64,000 nucleotides of DNA, from the NCBI GenBank assembly GCA_946998225.1, contig CAMPYH010000002.1, positions 62,001-126,000 of the forward strand. The letters run 5' to 3'. The translations under genes were made by a program, and so were the position numbers. Within the stretch, counting starts at the first letter, position 1; each line of letters opens with the position of its first letter. Positions 28,047 through 34,943 of the stretch are shown here, one piece after another. The stretch comes from an uncultured Clostridiaceae bacterium. Its GTDB lineage: Bacteria > Bacillota > Clostridia > TANB77 > CAG-508. The notes under the pieces are model-generated. The model made no database searches. It was given only the letters and a program-made list of their open reading frames with translations, and had not been told where the DNA came from.

Positions 28047-28172
28047 TTTTTCCCTTCTTAATTTATATTTTCTTTACCTTAAATATACTACATAATTAAG
28101 TAGAAAAAAGTTTTTTTACACTTAGATGTATAAATTTAATATTATTGTAAAAATTAAAAATTGTTCAAAAAA

Positions 28173-28201
28173 TTGACCTAGTTTACATAAAAGTGTATAA
28201 T
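28173..28201 (+). promoter_or_regulatory. Consensus promoter of the orphan gene at 28267
   Basis: TTGACC and TATAAT are separated by exactly 17 bases, one of the best sigma-A-type promoters in the window. It implies strong transcription of the gene that follows. Confidence 0.85.
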
Positions 28202-28223
28202 ATAATTGTAGTAAAAATATAGA

Positions 28224-28243
28224 TTTAGTTAGACTTAACTAAA
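28224..28243 (+). promoter_or_regulatory. Inverted repeat in the 5' leader, possible operator
   Basis: TTTAGTTA, spacer GACT, TAACTAAA is a perfect 8-bp inverted repeat about 15 bases downstream of the predicted transcription start and upstream of the ribosome binding site. It could be an operator for a dimeric regulator or an mRNA hairpin; the AT-rich arms favour the first. Confidence 0.5.
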
Positions 28244-28266
28244 CAAGAGAAAAGAGGTTATAATTT

Positions 28267-29010
28267 ATGTTAAAAAAGAACTACAAGATGATGGACATCT
28301 ACAAAGACGGCTCTGCATTCCACATGGATGCACTTTTCGAAGGACCAATCTCAAGCTTTTTGTCAGCAGACAAAATCATTAGAAGCGCAGTTTTAACTGC
28401 AAAACAAAACGGTGTTGATGTACTTCAATTCAAAATTAGAAGTTTTTCAACAGTAATACGAGCAAAAGGCAAAATGGGAAGACATTTCACAGTTGCTAAA
28501 CACATCTTTACAACAGGGCTTTCAATAGCACTAATTTGTAAATATGCACTTGAACTTAACCAACAAGTTGAATTTGAATTCAAAGAACTAGGAAATTTAA
28601 CACTCCCATTTAACCCATCACTATCTGGATACAAATCTTATGGATTTGGAAAAGAAGTAAAACTCTTAAAAATTTATGCTGATAATGATTCACCAGTTGG
28701 CTCTAGTGTAACAGCTTTATATGGTTCATATGATGAACTAATGAAATCTGGATATCCTCTACTATTTATACAAGATAGGATAAACGAGGTACTAAATGAG
28801 CTTAAAGATAACAATTTAGTCTTTTATGCAAACTTACCAATGATTGAAAATCCAGCTTATGAAACAAGACTTGCAAACTATACTTATTATAGTATTGCAT
28901 ACCTATTAAACGAATGCATGCAAAGAGGAATTGATATCTCAACACATCACAAAAAAGAAGGTGAAGCATTCCCTTGGACAGAAGCCATTAACCTAAACAA
29001 TATGATGTAA
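28267..29010 (+). CDS. Uncharacterised cytoplasmic protein, probably highly expressed
   Basis: I do not recognise this 247-residue protein. It has no signal peptide, membrane segment or obvious catalytic motif. The sequence reads as a compact alpha/beta globular domain; notable strings are GPISSFLSADK, GRHFTVAKH, SLSGYKSYGFGK and a C-terminal HHKKEGEAFPW. The first third uses many C-ending codons (AAC, ATC, TTC, GAC) unlike neighbouring genes, a pattern often linked to high expression. It has a consensus promoter, an inverted repeat in its leader, an AAAGAGG ribosome binding site and its own strong terminator, so it is a regulated single-gene unit divergent from the giant adhesin gene. No function is assigned. 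Confidence 0.85.
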   Translation: MLKKNYKMMDIYKDGSAFHMDALFEGPISSFLSADKIIRSAVLTAKQNGVDVLQFKIRSFSTVIRAKGKMGRHFTVAKHIFTTGLSIALICKYALELNQQVEFEFKELGNLTLPFNPSLSGYKSYGFGKEVKLLKIYADNDSPVGSSVTALYGSYDELMKSGYPLLFIQDRINEVLNELKDNNLVFYANLPMIENPAYETRLANYTYYSIAYLLNECMQRGIDISTHHKKEGEAFPWTEAINLNNMM

Positions 29011-29027
29011 TCATTAACTAAAAGAAT

Positions 29028-29053
29028 AAAAGAAGCAATTTGCTTCTTTTTTC
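29028..29053 (+). terminator. Terminator of the orphan gene
   Basis: AGAAGC, AATTT, GCTTCT followed by a T-rich run starts 20 bases after the stop codon. Confidence 0.8.
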
Positions 29054-29313
29054 TTTTCCTTACTTATATTCTTTTTTCTTATTTATTTCTTTTTTTATTA
29101 TTTATTTCTTATTTTTTCTTTTGTTTATTCCTTTTCTTTTTTTCTTTTATTTTCTTTTTTGTTGTTTTTCTTTTTATTATTTTAATTATTTTCTTATATT
29201 ATCCTTTTATTTGTTTCTTATTTATCTTTGTCTATTTATATTTTATTTCTCTTTTTTTTACATTTTTATTTCATTTTTCTTTTCATTTATTTTATAGCAT
29301 TTTTTTTAATCTT
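29054..29313 (+). other. Extreme T-rich polypyrimidine tract upstream of murT
   Basis: About 260 bases composed almost entirely of T with some C and A and very few G, reading through all three frames as Phe/Leu/Tyr/Ile strings. It has no ribosome binding site and no true start codon. The minus strand would be a polypurine A/G tract. No promoter for murT is clear inside it. It ends just before the AGGAG site of murT. Confidence 0.6.
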
Positions 29314-29349
29314 TTGATATTATATTATTTGTTTATTAGGAGAAACGCT

Positions 29350-30762
29350 ATGAATATACTATTTTATTTAATAATAATTTTTTCAAAAGTTTTAAACTTT
29401 TTTATAAATATATTTTTTAAAGGACGTGGAACAGACATCTCTGGTCTTATTGCATACAAAATTATGCCAGACTTTTTAAAAAGAGTTAAAAACATTGATC
29501 CAGATAAAGTAATAATTGTAACAGGAACAAATGGAAAATCTACTGCTACTAATTTAATTGTAACTACTTTAAGAAATATGGGAAAAACTGTATCAGCAAA
29601 CTTAGAAGGTGCAAACCTTACAACAGGAGCTATAACTACTGTTCTTAAAAACATTACATTAACAGGTAAACTCAAAACAGAATATTTAGTTATTGAATCT
29701 GATGAAAGATATCTTCAAATTACATACCCACAACTTAAACCAAAACATTTAGTAATTACAAATCTTCAAAAAGACCAAATGCAAAGATCAGCAACACCTG
29801 AATTTATATACAATAAAGTTAAAGAAACTATTAAAATATCTAAAAATGTATATTTAAATGCAGATGAGCCTATATCTCTTTCTCTAAAAAGATTTGCACC
29901 AGGTAATGTAATTACATATGGTGTTGAGAAAAACGATAAATCCTTTGTAAAACCTGAAGAAGAAATTAGTACATTCCCTTGCTACTATTGTTCATCTAAA
30001 ATGTCTTTTGACTATTTTAATCTAGACAATATCGGTGGATTTAGATGTACTGAATGCGGATACAAAAAAGAAACTCCAGATTTTAATGTAGAAAATATAG
30101 ATTATGCAAGAAAAATAATTACTGTTAATGGTAAAAAATATATGACTAATTACAATATGATGTATTTCCAATATACATATGTAATAGCTATAGCTGTTCT
30201 TACAAATCTAGGATTTACTTATGAAGAAATTAACAACAATTTATATAAATTTGAAAACATACATGGAAGAATTGATGATTTAAGATACCACTTCCTTGAT
30301 GATGAAGATACAATGAAGGTTAAAAAAGTAAAATACCATCGTATTAAACAAGGTAATTCTGAAACATTACAAACTGTTTTAAATATAATTACTGAAGATA
30401 TTAAAGATAAAACTGTAATATTCTTCTTAAACGAAGTTGAGGACTACCCTCCTTACTTTACTTCTTCCTTCTATATATTTGATGTAAATTTAAATAAATT
30501 AAAAATGCAAAATCCAAATATAATTTGTTTTGGTAGATCTGTTGCATATGATGTTGCAAACAAATTAAAATATGAAGGATTTAATGAAGATAAACTTACT
30601 GTAATAGAATCAGCTGATGGTAAAGACCTATTTAAAGAACTTGAAAAAGATAAATATGGAGATAATATTTACTTAATACTACCTATAGAAAGACTTCCAA
30701 AACTTAAAAAAGAATTAAAACATGCTAATAAGCATAACCAAAAAGAAAGAAAAGAAAATTAA
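29350..30762 (+). CDS. murT: MurT-like Mur ligase (lipid II isoglutaminyl synthase subunit)
   Basis: MurT with GatD amidates the D-Glu of peptidoglycan lipid II in many Gram-positives. The 470-residue protein has an N-terminal hydrophobic patch (about 3-20), the Mur ligase ATP loop VTGTNGKST (about 57-65), the central domain, and the four-Cys zinc ribbon characteristic of MurT (CYYC and CTEC about 30 residues apart, near 214-240). The C-terminal DUF1727-type region is present, but the conserved DGxDxSW-type loop of characterised MurT is not evident (here EDYPPYFTSSFYIFD), so its contribution to the glutaminase triad is doubtful. The start at 29350 is chosen for its AGGAG site. gatD begins 1 base after the stop. 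Confidence 0.88.
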   Translation: MNILFYLIIIFSKVLNFFINIFFKGRGTDISGLIAYKIMPDFLKRVKNIDPDKVIIVTGTNGKSTATNLIVTTLRNMGKTVSANLEGANLTTGAITTVLKNITLTGKLKTEYLVIESDERYLQITYPQLKPKHLVITNLQKDQMQRSATPEFIYNKVKETIKISKNVYLNADEPISLSLKRFAPGNVITYGVEKNDKSFVKPEEEISTFPCYYCSSKMSFDYFNLDNIGGFRCTECGYKKETPDFNVENIDYARKIITVNGKKYMTNYNMMYFQYTYVIAIAVLTNLGFTYEEINNNLYKFENIHGRIDDLRYHFLDDEDTMKVKKVKYHRIKQGNSETLQTVLNIITEDIKDKTVIFFLNEVEDYPPYFTSSFYIFDVNLNKLKMQNPNIICFGRSVAYDVANKLKYEGFNEDKLTVIESADGKDLFKELEKDKYGDNIYLILPIERLPKLKKELKHANKHNQKERKEN

Positions 30763-30763
30763 A

Positions 30764-31564
30764 ATGAAAGAAAAAAATGAAATAACCGTAATATGGCTTT
30801 ATCCAGATATTTTAAATAACTATGGTGATAGAGGAAATATTGAAGCAATAAAATATATTGCAAACAAAAAAAATATTAAAGTTAATTTAATTAAAGTACA
30901 TAAATATGATGATCCAATACCTTTTGAAAAAGGAGATCTTATCCTCCTTGGTGCTGGGGAATTTAGAGTTATGCCTAAAATTATAGAAAGACTTAAAAAA
31001 GATATAGATAAATTAAAAGAATATATAGAAAACAATAAATACATATTTGTATTTAATGTAACAGCATCTATCTTTGCTAAAGAAACAATTAGAAGAAATG
31101 GAAAAAATATAAAAGGACTTAACCTACTTCCTCTTACTATAAAAGAAAAAAGATATAATTATGGTGATGATCTATACCTTAGTATATATAATGGAATGGA
31201 TATAATCGGATCACAAATACAAATGGCAGACTATATTTTAGAAGATGATAAATATTTTGGTGATGTACATTATGGATATGGTAATGATTTCTATTCAAAA
31301 AAAGCTGGTGCAAGATATAAAAATCTAATATTTCCAAATATTCAAGGACCACTTTTCTTTAAAAACCCTTGGTATTTAGAATTTGTATTAGAAGATATAT
31401 TAAGCGGATTTAAAAACTCAAACAATGTAATTACAGACTTTAATTTAAATGATTATATAACTACATACCCTTATGAGGTTAAAGCATTTGAAGCGGCAAA
31501 AAAATTCATTAAAGAAAAACCTGCTGCATCTAAACATGACTATACAAATGAATATCTATTATAA
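30764..31564 (+). CDS. gatD: GatD homologue without glutaminase Cys or His
   Basis: Class I glutamine-amidotransferase-fold partner of MurT, 266 residues from the ATG directly after murT. The family layout is kept: an N-terminal YPDILNNYGDRGN block, a GAGEFR block in place of the usual GGGQD, the nucleophile-elbow region, and the IQGPLFFKNP block near the C-terminus. In active GatD the elbow reads CGGYQ; here it is NVTAS with Asn98. The catalytic His of the HGPL motif is Gln194. The protein contains no cysteine at all. Ammonia release from glutamine is therefore not expected. It may stabilise MurT, act with free ammonia, or have a different role (inference). A start 42 bases upstream is possible but would overlap murT. 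Confidence 0.85.
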   Translation: MKEKNEITVIWLYPDILNNYGDRGNIEAIKYIANKKNIKVNLIKVHKYDDPIPFEKGDLILLGAGEFRVMPKIIERLKKDIDKLKEYIENNKYIFVFNVTASIFAKETIRRNGKNIKGLNLLPLTIKEKRYNYGDDLYLSIYNGMDIIGSQIQMADYILEDDKYFGDVHYGYGNDFYSKKAGARYKNLIFPNIQGPLFFKNPWYLEFVLEDILSGFKNSNNVITDFNLNDYITTYPYEVKAFEAAKKFIKEKPAASKHDYTNEYLL

Positions 31565-31657
31565 AATATAGTAAAAAAACATAAAAAATATTAAAAAGTA
31601 TTGCTATTTATTATAAAACATAGTATTATATAAAAGTAATTAGTAATACTAATACAT

Positions 31658-31742
31658 GCGACTGTGGTGGAACTGGCAGACACGCTAGACTTAGAATCTA
31701 GTGTCTTACGACGTGGAGGTTCAAGTCCTCTCAGTCGCACCA
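31658..31742 (+). tRNA. tRNA-Leu(UAG)
   Basis: Acceptor arms GCGACTG/CAGTCGC pair perfectly, the anticodon loop CTTAGAA gives anticodon TAG, a long class II variable arm is present, TTCAAGTC marks the T loop and the 3' CCA is encoded. It reads CUN leucine codons. Confidence 0.95.
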
Positions 31743-31749
31743 ATATTTA

Positions 31750-31777
31750 GAAGCGTTTTATAAACGTTTCTTTTTTT
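31750..31777 (+). terminator. Terminator of tRNA-Leu
   Basis: GAAGCGTTT, TAT, AAACGTTTC (one G-U pair) followed by seven T starts 8 bases after the CCA end. Confidence 0.85.
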
Positions 31778-31784
31778 ATAAAAC

Positions 31785-31813
31785 TTTACAGAATTATGTA
31801 AACATGTTATAAT
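31785..31813 (+). promoter_or_regulatory. Promoter of the small orphan gene at 31902
   Basis: TTTACA and TATAAT are separated by 17 bases. The spacer itself contains ATGTAAACATGT, a near-palindrome that could bind a regulator. Confidence 0.7.
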
Positions 31814-31822
31814 AATAATGTT

Positions 31823-31893
31823 GATGTGACAGATTGTATACTCCGTTACATCCAGGATAGACATTTTAATTATGAGTAATTACTCAAGGAGGT
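31823..31893 (+). promoter_or_regulatory. Structured 5' leader with palindrome abutting the RBS
   Basis: A stem GATGTGA/TTACATC (31823-31829 with 31846-31852, one G-U pair) is followed by the perfect 12-base palindrome GAGTAATTACTC (31874-31885), which directly touches the AAGGAGGT ribosome binding site. This arrangement could control translation of the small gene. Confidence 0.55.
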
Positions 31894-31901
31894 AGAAAAA
31901 C

Positions 31902-32138
31902 ATGTTAGATGTTAGAAGCGCAACAATTGTACGTAAGGCAATTAATGATTACTTATCCACACCAAATGGGGGAAGTTTAGAAGCAGTTTGTAGAATGGAG
32001 CCAATTGCTCAAAGCACAGCAAGCAGCGGTTATACTGTGTTAGGGCTTCAATCTGGAGATGTAACCCTATTAGTATGGGTTCAATTTGATGAAACACACG
32101 GCGTTATTGTGCGAAGAGTAAAATCTATAGCATGGTAA
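31902..32138 (+). CDS. Small orphan protein, atypical composition
   Basis: The 78-residue product matches no family I recognise. It looks like a small alpha/beta domain: a helical start (IVRKAINDYLS), a Gly/Ser-rich loop, then strands (YTVLGL, VTLLVWVQF, GVIVRRVKSI), with no membrane segment. Base composition and codon use differ from neighbours: CGT, CGA and GGG codons and visibly higher GC. It has its own promoter, a structured leader, a near-perfect AAGGAGGT site 8 bases upstream and a strong terminator, so it is certainly an expressed unit. It sits between tRNA-Leu and the convergent tRNA-Trp. High expression or recent acquisition could both explain the composition. Confidence 0.8.
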   Translation: MLDVRSATIVRKAINDYLSTPNGGSLEAVCRMEPIAQSTASSGYTVLGLQSGDVTLLVWVQFDETHGVIVRRVKSIAW

Positions 32139-32162
32139 TTAATAAAAAGAAAATTTTCTTTT

Positions 32163-32188
32163 CTCTCTCTATCAAGAGAGAGTTTTTT
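32163..32188 (+). terminator. Terminator of the small orphan gene
   Basis: CTCTCTCT, loop ATCA, AGAGAGAG followed by six T; an 8-bp perfect stem 24 bases after the stop. Confidence 0.9.
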
Positions 32189-32218
32189 ATTTCCATTTAT
32201 AGTTTTCAATTTAAACAT

Positions 32219-32242
32219 AAAAAAAGAGCATCTAAGCTCTTT
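32219..32242 (-). terminator. Terminator of tRNA-Trp
   Basis: On the minus strand AAAGAGC, six-base loop, GCTCTTT and a T run start 4 bases after the CCA end. Confidence 0.8.
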
Positions 32243-32245
32243 ATC

Positions 32246-32319
32246 TGGCGGGGGTGGAAAGAATCGAACTCTCATCTGAGGTTTTGGAGACCTATATTCT
32301 ACCATTGAACTACACCCCC
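32246..32319 (-). tRNA. tRNA-Trp(CCA)
   Basis: Read on the minus strand, GGGGGTG pairs with CACCCCC in the acceptor stem. The anticodon loop CTCCAAA gives anticodon CCA, AGTTCAATGGTAGA forms the D arm, GTTCGATTC forms the T loop, and CCA is encoded. The gene is convergent to the small orphan gene. Confidence 0.95.
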
Positions 32320-32407
32320 ATGAAGTATTTTTATTATACTATAAAAAAATATATAAAACAATATATAGAATAATAATTATTATAATAATAATTAATATTA
32401 TTAATGT

Positions 32408-32435
32408 AAAAAAAGAAGCTTTTGGCTTCTTTTTT
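32408..32435 (-). terminator. Terminator of the 32448-33257 gene
   Basis: AAAAGAAGC, five-base loop, GCTTCTTTT with T runs on both strands, 13 bases beyond the stop codon. It could work in both directions. Confidence 0.75.
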
Positions 32436-32447
32436 ATATTTAACATT

Positions 32448-33257
32448 TTAATACTCTAATGCTGCAGATTTAGTTTTATTTAATTCATTTATATATTCTT
32501 GTTTTTCTTCATCTTTTAGATTTGTATATTTTGTATTTTTAAATTTATTTATTTCTTTTTGTATATTATCTTTTTCAGATTTTTCTTTTATTTTATATTC
32601 ATATACTATTTCTCTTCTGTTGTTTGTTTTACTTTTTGTAACTATTTTTAAAGCAATTGGGAGATTTGTTTTTTTATCTAGATAAAAGATTCTTTCTTCA
32701 TCTTCTATATTATATTTAACTCCAATTACATTTTTATTATCTTTATATTCTTCTTTTTTAGATATTTTTATATTTTTAGCCTTTTTTTCTTCATTTACAA
32801 ATGGTAAATAAATATGGTCTTTAAGTTTAACATTTCTTAATTTTTTTGCATCTAATTTTAATTGTTTCTTATCTTTTTCAAAATATATTATATTTTCTTT
32901 ATTTTTAAAATCTATATATTCAGATGTATTTATATTTAATCTTAATCCATATTCATCTTTAGCTTTAGATATGTTTTTTACCTCTTCTTCATATCCTCTA
33001 ACTCTGTATAAACTAATACTGTATACTTCTTCCTTTTCTAATCTTTTTATACTTTGTTTATATTTAATTAATGAAAATTGTTTAGATGCAACGAAAAAAG
33101 TTATAGCTAAAATTAATAATATTATACTTATGCAGCATATTAAATAATTATCCTTTATTCCTTTACTTTTTCTTTTATCTCTATTTTTATCTCTTGTTTT
33201 TGTTTCAACATCTATTCTATTATTCTCTTTTTTTATATTATTTGATTTTCTCGACAT
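32448..33257 (-). CDS. Membrane-anchored extracytoplasmic protein (LolA/LppX-like fold?)
   Basis: The 269-residue protein has a strongly basic cytoplasmic tail (1-36), one membrane segment (about 38-58) and an outer domain. The outer domain alternates strands and charged turns; the segment VIGVKYNIEDEERIFYLDKKTNLPIALKIV (short blocks: VIGVKYNI, FYLDKKTNLPIAL) resembles the repeated beta hairpins of LolA-type and related lipoprotein folds. It has no lipobox, so it is anchored by the helix. The next gene upstream encodes a protein with the same organisation, so the two are probably paralogues. Function unknown. The start has an AAAGGC site. Confidence 0.65.
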   Translation of the reverse strand: MSRKSNNIKKENNRIDVETKTRDKNRDKRKSKGIKDNYLICCISIILLILAITFFVASKQFSLIKYKQSIKRLEKEEVYSISLYRVRGYEEEVKNISKAKDEYGLRLNINTSEYIDFKNKENIIYFEKDKKQLKLDAKKLRNVKLKDHIYLPFVNEEKKAKNIKISKKEEYKDNKNVIGVKYNIEDEERIFYLDKKTNLPIALKIVTKSKTNNRREIVYEYKIKEKSEKDNIQKEINKFKNTKYTNLKDEEKQEYINELNKTKSAALEY

Positions 33258-33315
33258 TTTATGCCTTTCAATTATTTATTTATTTTTATTATATATAATT
33301 TAAAAACTTTACTCA

Positions 33316-33344
33316 ATATAAAAGAAGAGAATAATCTCTTCTTT
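33316..33344 (-). terminator. Terminator of the 33394-34152 gene
   Basis: AAAGAAGAGA, four-base loop, TCTCTTCTTT; 10-bp stem with a T-rich tail on the minus strand. Confidence 0.65.
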
Positions 33345-33393
33345 ATTCTTTATTCTTTGTTCTTTATTTTTTATCTTTTTCTTAAGATTTTAT

Positions 33394-34152
33394 TTATTTG
33401 TTTTCTTTATTTTCTTTATCTGCTTCATTTTCTTTTTCTTCATCTTGATGTTCATTTTCTTTTTTATTTTCTTGTTCTTTTATTTCTTCTTGTAATTCAT
33501 TCTTCTTTTTTTCAAAATCTTCTGTAGTTTTTACTTCAAATTCATTTCTGTTTATTGGTTCTACATCATATTCTTCTACATTTTTAAGAATTATTTCATA
33601 TCTATAGCATTTAAGTTCTTTTCCGCTTAGATCTGTTTCTTTATATTCTCTTAAAGTATTTCCTTTAGTTTCTATAGTATATGTTTTAATTTTATCTTTA
33701 TCTTTAAATGTATATATTATTACTTCTTCACCATTTACTTTTTTCTTTTCTACATTCTTTTTAAACATATCTAAAAATGTATGTTTTTTATCTACAAATG
33801 TTGGGAAGTATTTTAATTGTTCTTCTTTTTTATCTATTGCTGCATATATTTTATCTTTTGGTATAACATGTATTACTTCTTTTTTATTTAAATCCCCTTC
33901 AACAAAACCAGGTTCATTTTTTTCTGTAACTCTATATTTTTTATTTAAAAATTGTAATGTATATATTGGTGTTACTGAATCTTTTTCATACACTTTATAT
34001 GTATAATTATTTTCTTTTGCTAATTTGCTCGCAGTTATTAACATCTTAAACTCTGATGCTTTATTTATACAAAGTAATCCTAATACAAGAACTAATATTA
34101 ATACCACTGCTATTAAGTATAAAATTATATTTGCCTTTTTTTCACTTTTCAT
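33394..34152 (-). CDS. Membrane-anchored extracytoplasmic protein with acidic C-terminal tail
   Basis: The 252-residue product has one N-terminal membrane segment (about 9-28), a beta-rich outer domain (strands such as IYTLQFLNKKYRV, EEVIIYTFKDK, TYTIETKGNTLREYKE; the last pair resembles the LolA-like hairpin) and a tail of about 50 Glu/Lys/Asn residues that is probably disordered or coiled. It shares architecture with the gene downstream, and the pair is separated by terminators. The start at 34152 is chosen because GAAGGAG precedes it; the ATG 15 bases upstream lacks a site. Function unknown; a role in wall or lipid handling is only a guess. Confidence 0.65.
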   Translation of the reverse strand: MKSEKKANIILYLIAVVLILVLVLGLLCINKASEFKMLITASKLAKENNYTYKVYEKDSVTPIYTLQFLNKKYRVTEKNEPGFVEGDLNKKEVIHVIPKDKIYAAIDKKEEQLKYFPTFVDKKHTFLDMFKKNVEKKKVNGEEVIIYTFKDKDKIKTYTIETKGNTLREYKETDLSGKELKCYRYEIILKNVEEYDVEPINRNEFEVKTTEDFEKKKNELQEEIKEQENKKENEHQDEEKENEADKENKENK

Positions 34153-34223
34153 TTCTATCTCCTTCATTAATATCTTATATATTTATATTATATCTTATTT
34201 CAAAAATTTTAAATGCTTTATAT

Positions 34224-34283
34224 ATAAAAATAAGATAAATTTAAATTAATTAATAAATATATATTCATTAATTTAAACTTATC
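34224..34283 (-). terminator. Long AT-rich terminator-like hairpin after efp
   Basis: A 17-bp stem with one G-U pair and a 16-base loop, followed on the minus strand by TTATTTTTATAT. It lies 15 bases after the efp stop. All pairs are nearly A-U, so terminator strength is uncertain. Confidence 0.5.
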
Positions 34284-34297
34284 CTAAATCTTAAATT

Positions 34298-34861
34298 CTA
34301 AACTCTTTCTACATAATTACCAGTTCTAGTATCTACTTTAACCTTATCTCCTATTTTAACAAATAGTGGAACAGATACTACTAGATCATTTTCAAGTGTA
34401 GCTGGTTTTCCTGATGTAGTTGCTGTATTTCCTGCAAATCCTGGTTCAGTATATTTAACTTCAAGTATAACAAACATAGGTGGTCTTACTTCAAGTATTT
34501 CTCCTTCATATGATACTACTGTAACTTCCATATTTTCTTTAATATATTTAAGTGCATCACTCATTTGTGTTTCAGTCATACCTAGTTGTTCATATGTTTC
34601 TTTATCCATTAAATAATATAAATCATCTGCCTCGTAAATATATTCCATCTTTCTTATACTTAGTTCAATCTCTTCAACTTTCTCTGCTGGATTTAATGTT
34701 TTTTCTATTATTGCTCCTGTTCTTACATTTCTTAATTTTGTTCTAACAAAAGCTGGACCTTTACCTGGCTTTACATGTTGAAATTCTATTACTTTAAAAA
34801 TGTTTCCATCATACATAAAGATAGTTCCATTTTTTATGCTTCCTGCTTGTATATTTGCCAT
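34298..34861 (-). CDS. efp: Elongation factor P
   Basis: EF-P enters the ribosomal E site and relieves stalling at proline runs. The 187-residue protein has the normal three-domain OB/KOW layout. The tip lysine that is modified in many species lies in KPGKGPAF (about 32), and the C-terminal GDKVKVDTRTGNYVER motif (short: KVDTRTGNYVER) is intact. The start at 34861 is set by the AAAGGAG site and the standard MANIQAG opening; an ATG 51 bases upstream has no site. It has its own promoter at 34884-34912 but may also be read from the teichoic-acid-type operon 82 bases upstream. No modification enzyme gene is nearby. Confidence 0.97.
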   Translation of the reverse strand: MANIQAGSIKNGTIFMYDGNIFKVIEFQHVKPGKGPAFVRTKLRNVRTGAIIEKTLNPAEKVEEIELSIRKMEYIYEADDLYYLMDKETYEQLGMTETQMSDALKYIKENMEVTVVSYEGEILEVRPPMFVILEVKYTEPGFAGNTATTSGKPATLENDLVVSVPLFVKIGDKVKVDTRTGNYVERV

Positions 34862-34883
34862 ATTATCTCCTTTCTCCTTTGAT

Positions 34884-34912
34884 AATATATAATAAAATAG
34901 ATATTCTATCAA
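34884..34912 (-). promoter_or_regulatory. Promoter of efp
   Basis: TTGATA and TATATT are separated by 17 bases on the minus strand, 22 bases upstream of the efp start. Confidence 0.65.
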
Positions 34913-34943
34913 GAAAATATATTTAAAATTTTCTTAATATTTT

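Noticed and set aside
28090..28105. Near-palindrome CTACATAATTAAGTAG upstream of the adhesin gene
   Set aside because: Two mismatches in 16 bases of AT-rich DNA are too weak to call an operator.
29040..29297. A Phe/Leu-rich frame in the T-rich tract
   Set aside because: It begins with a TTG inside the terminator, has no ribosome binding site and is an effect of the polypyrimidine composition.
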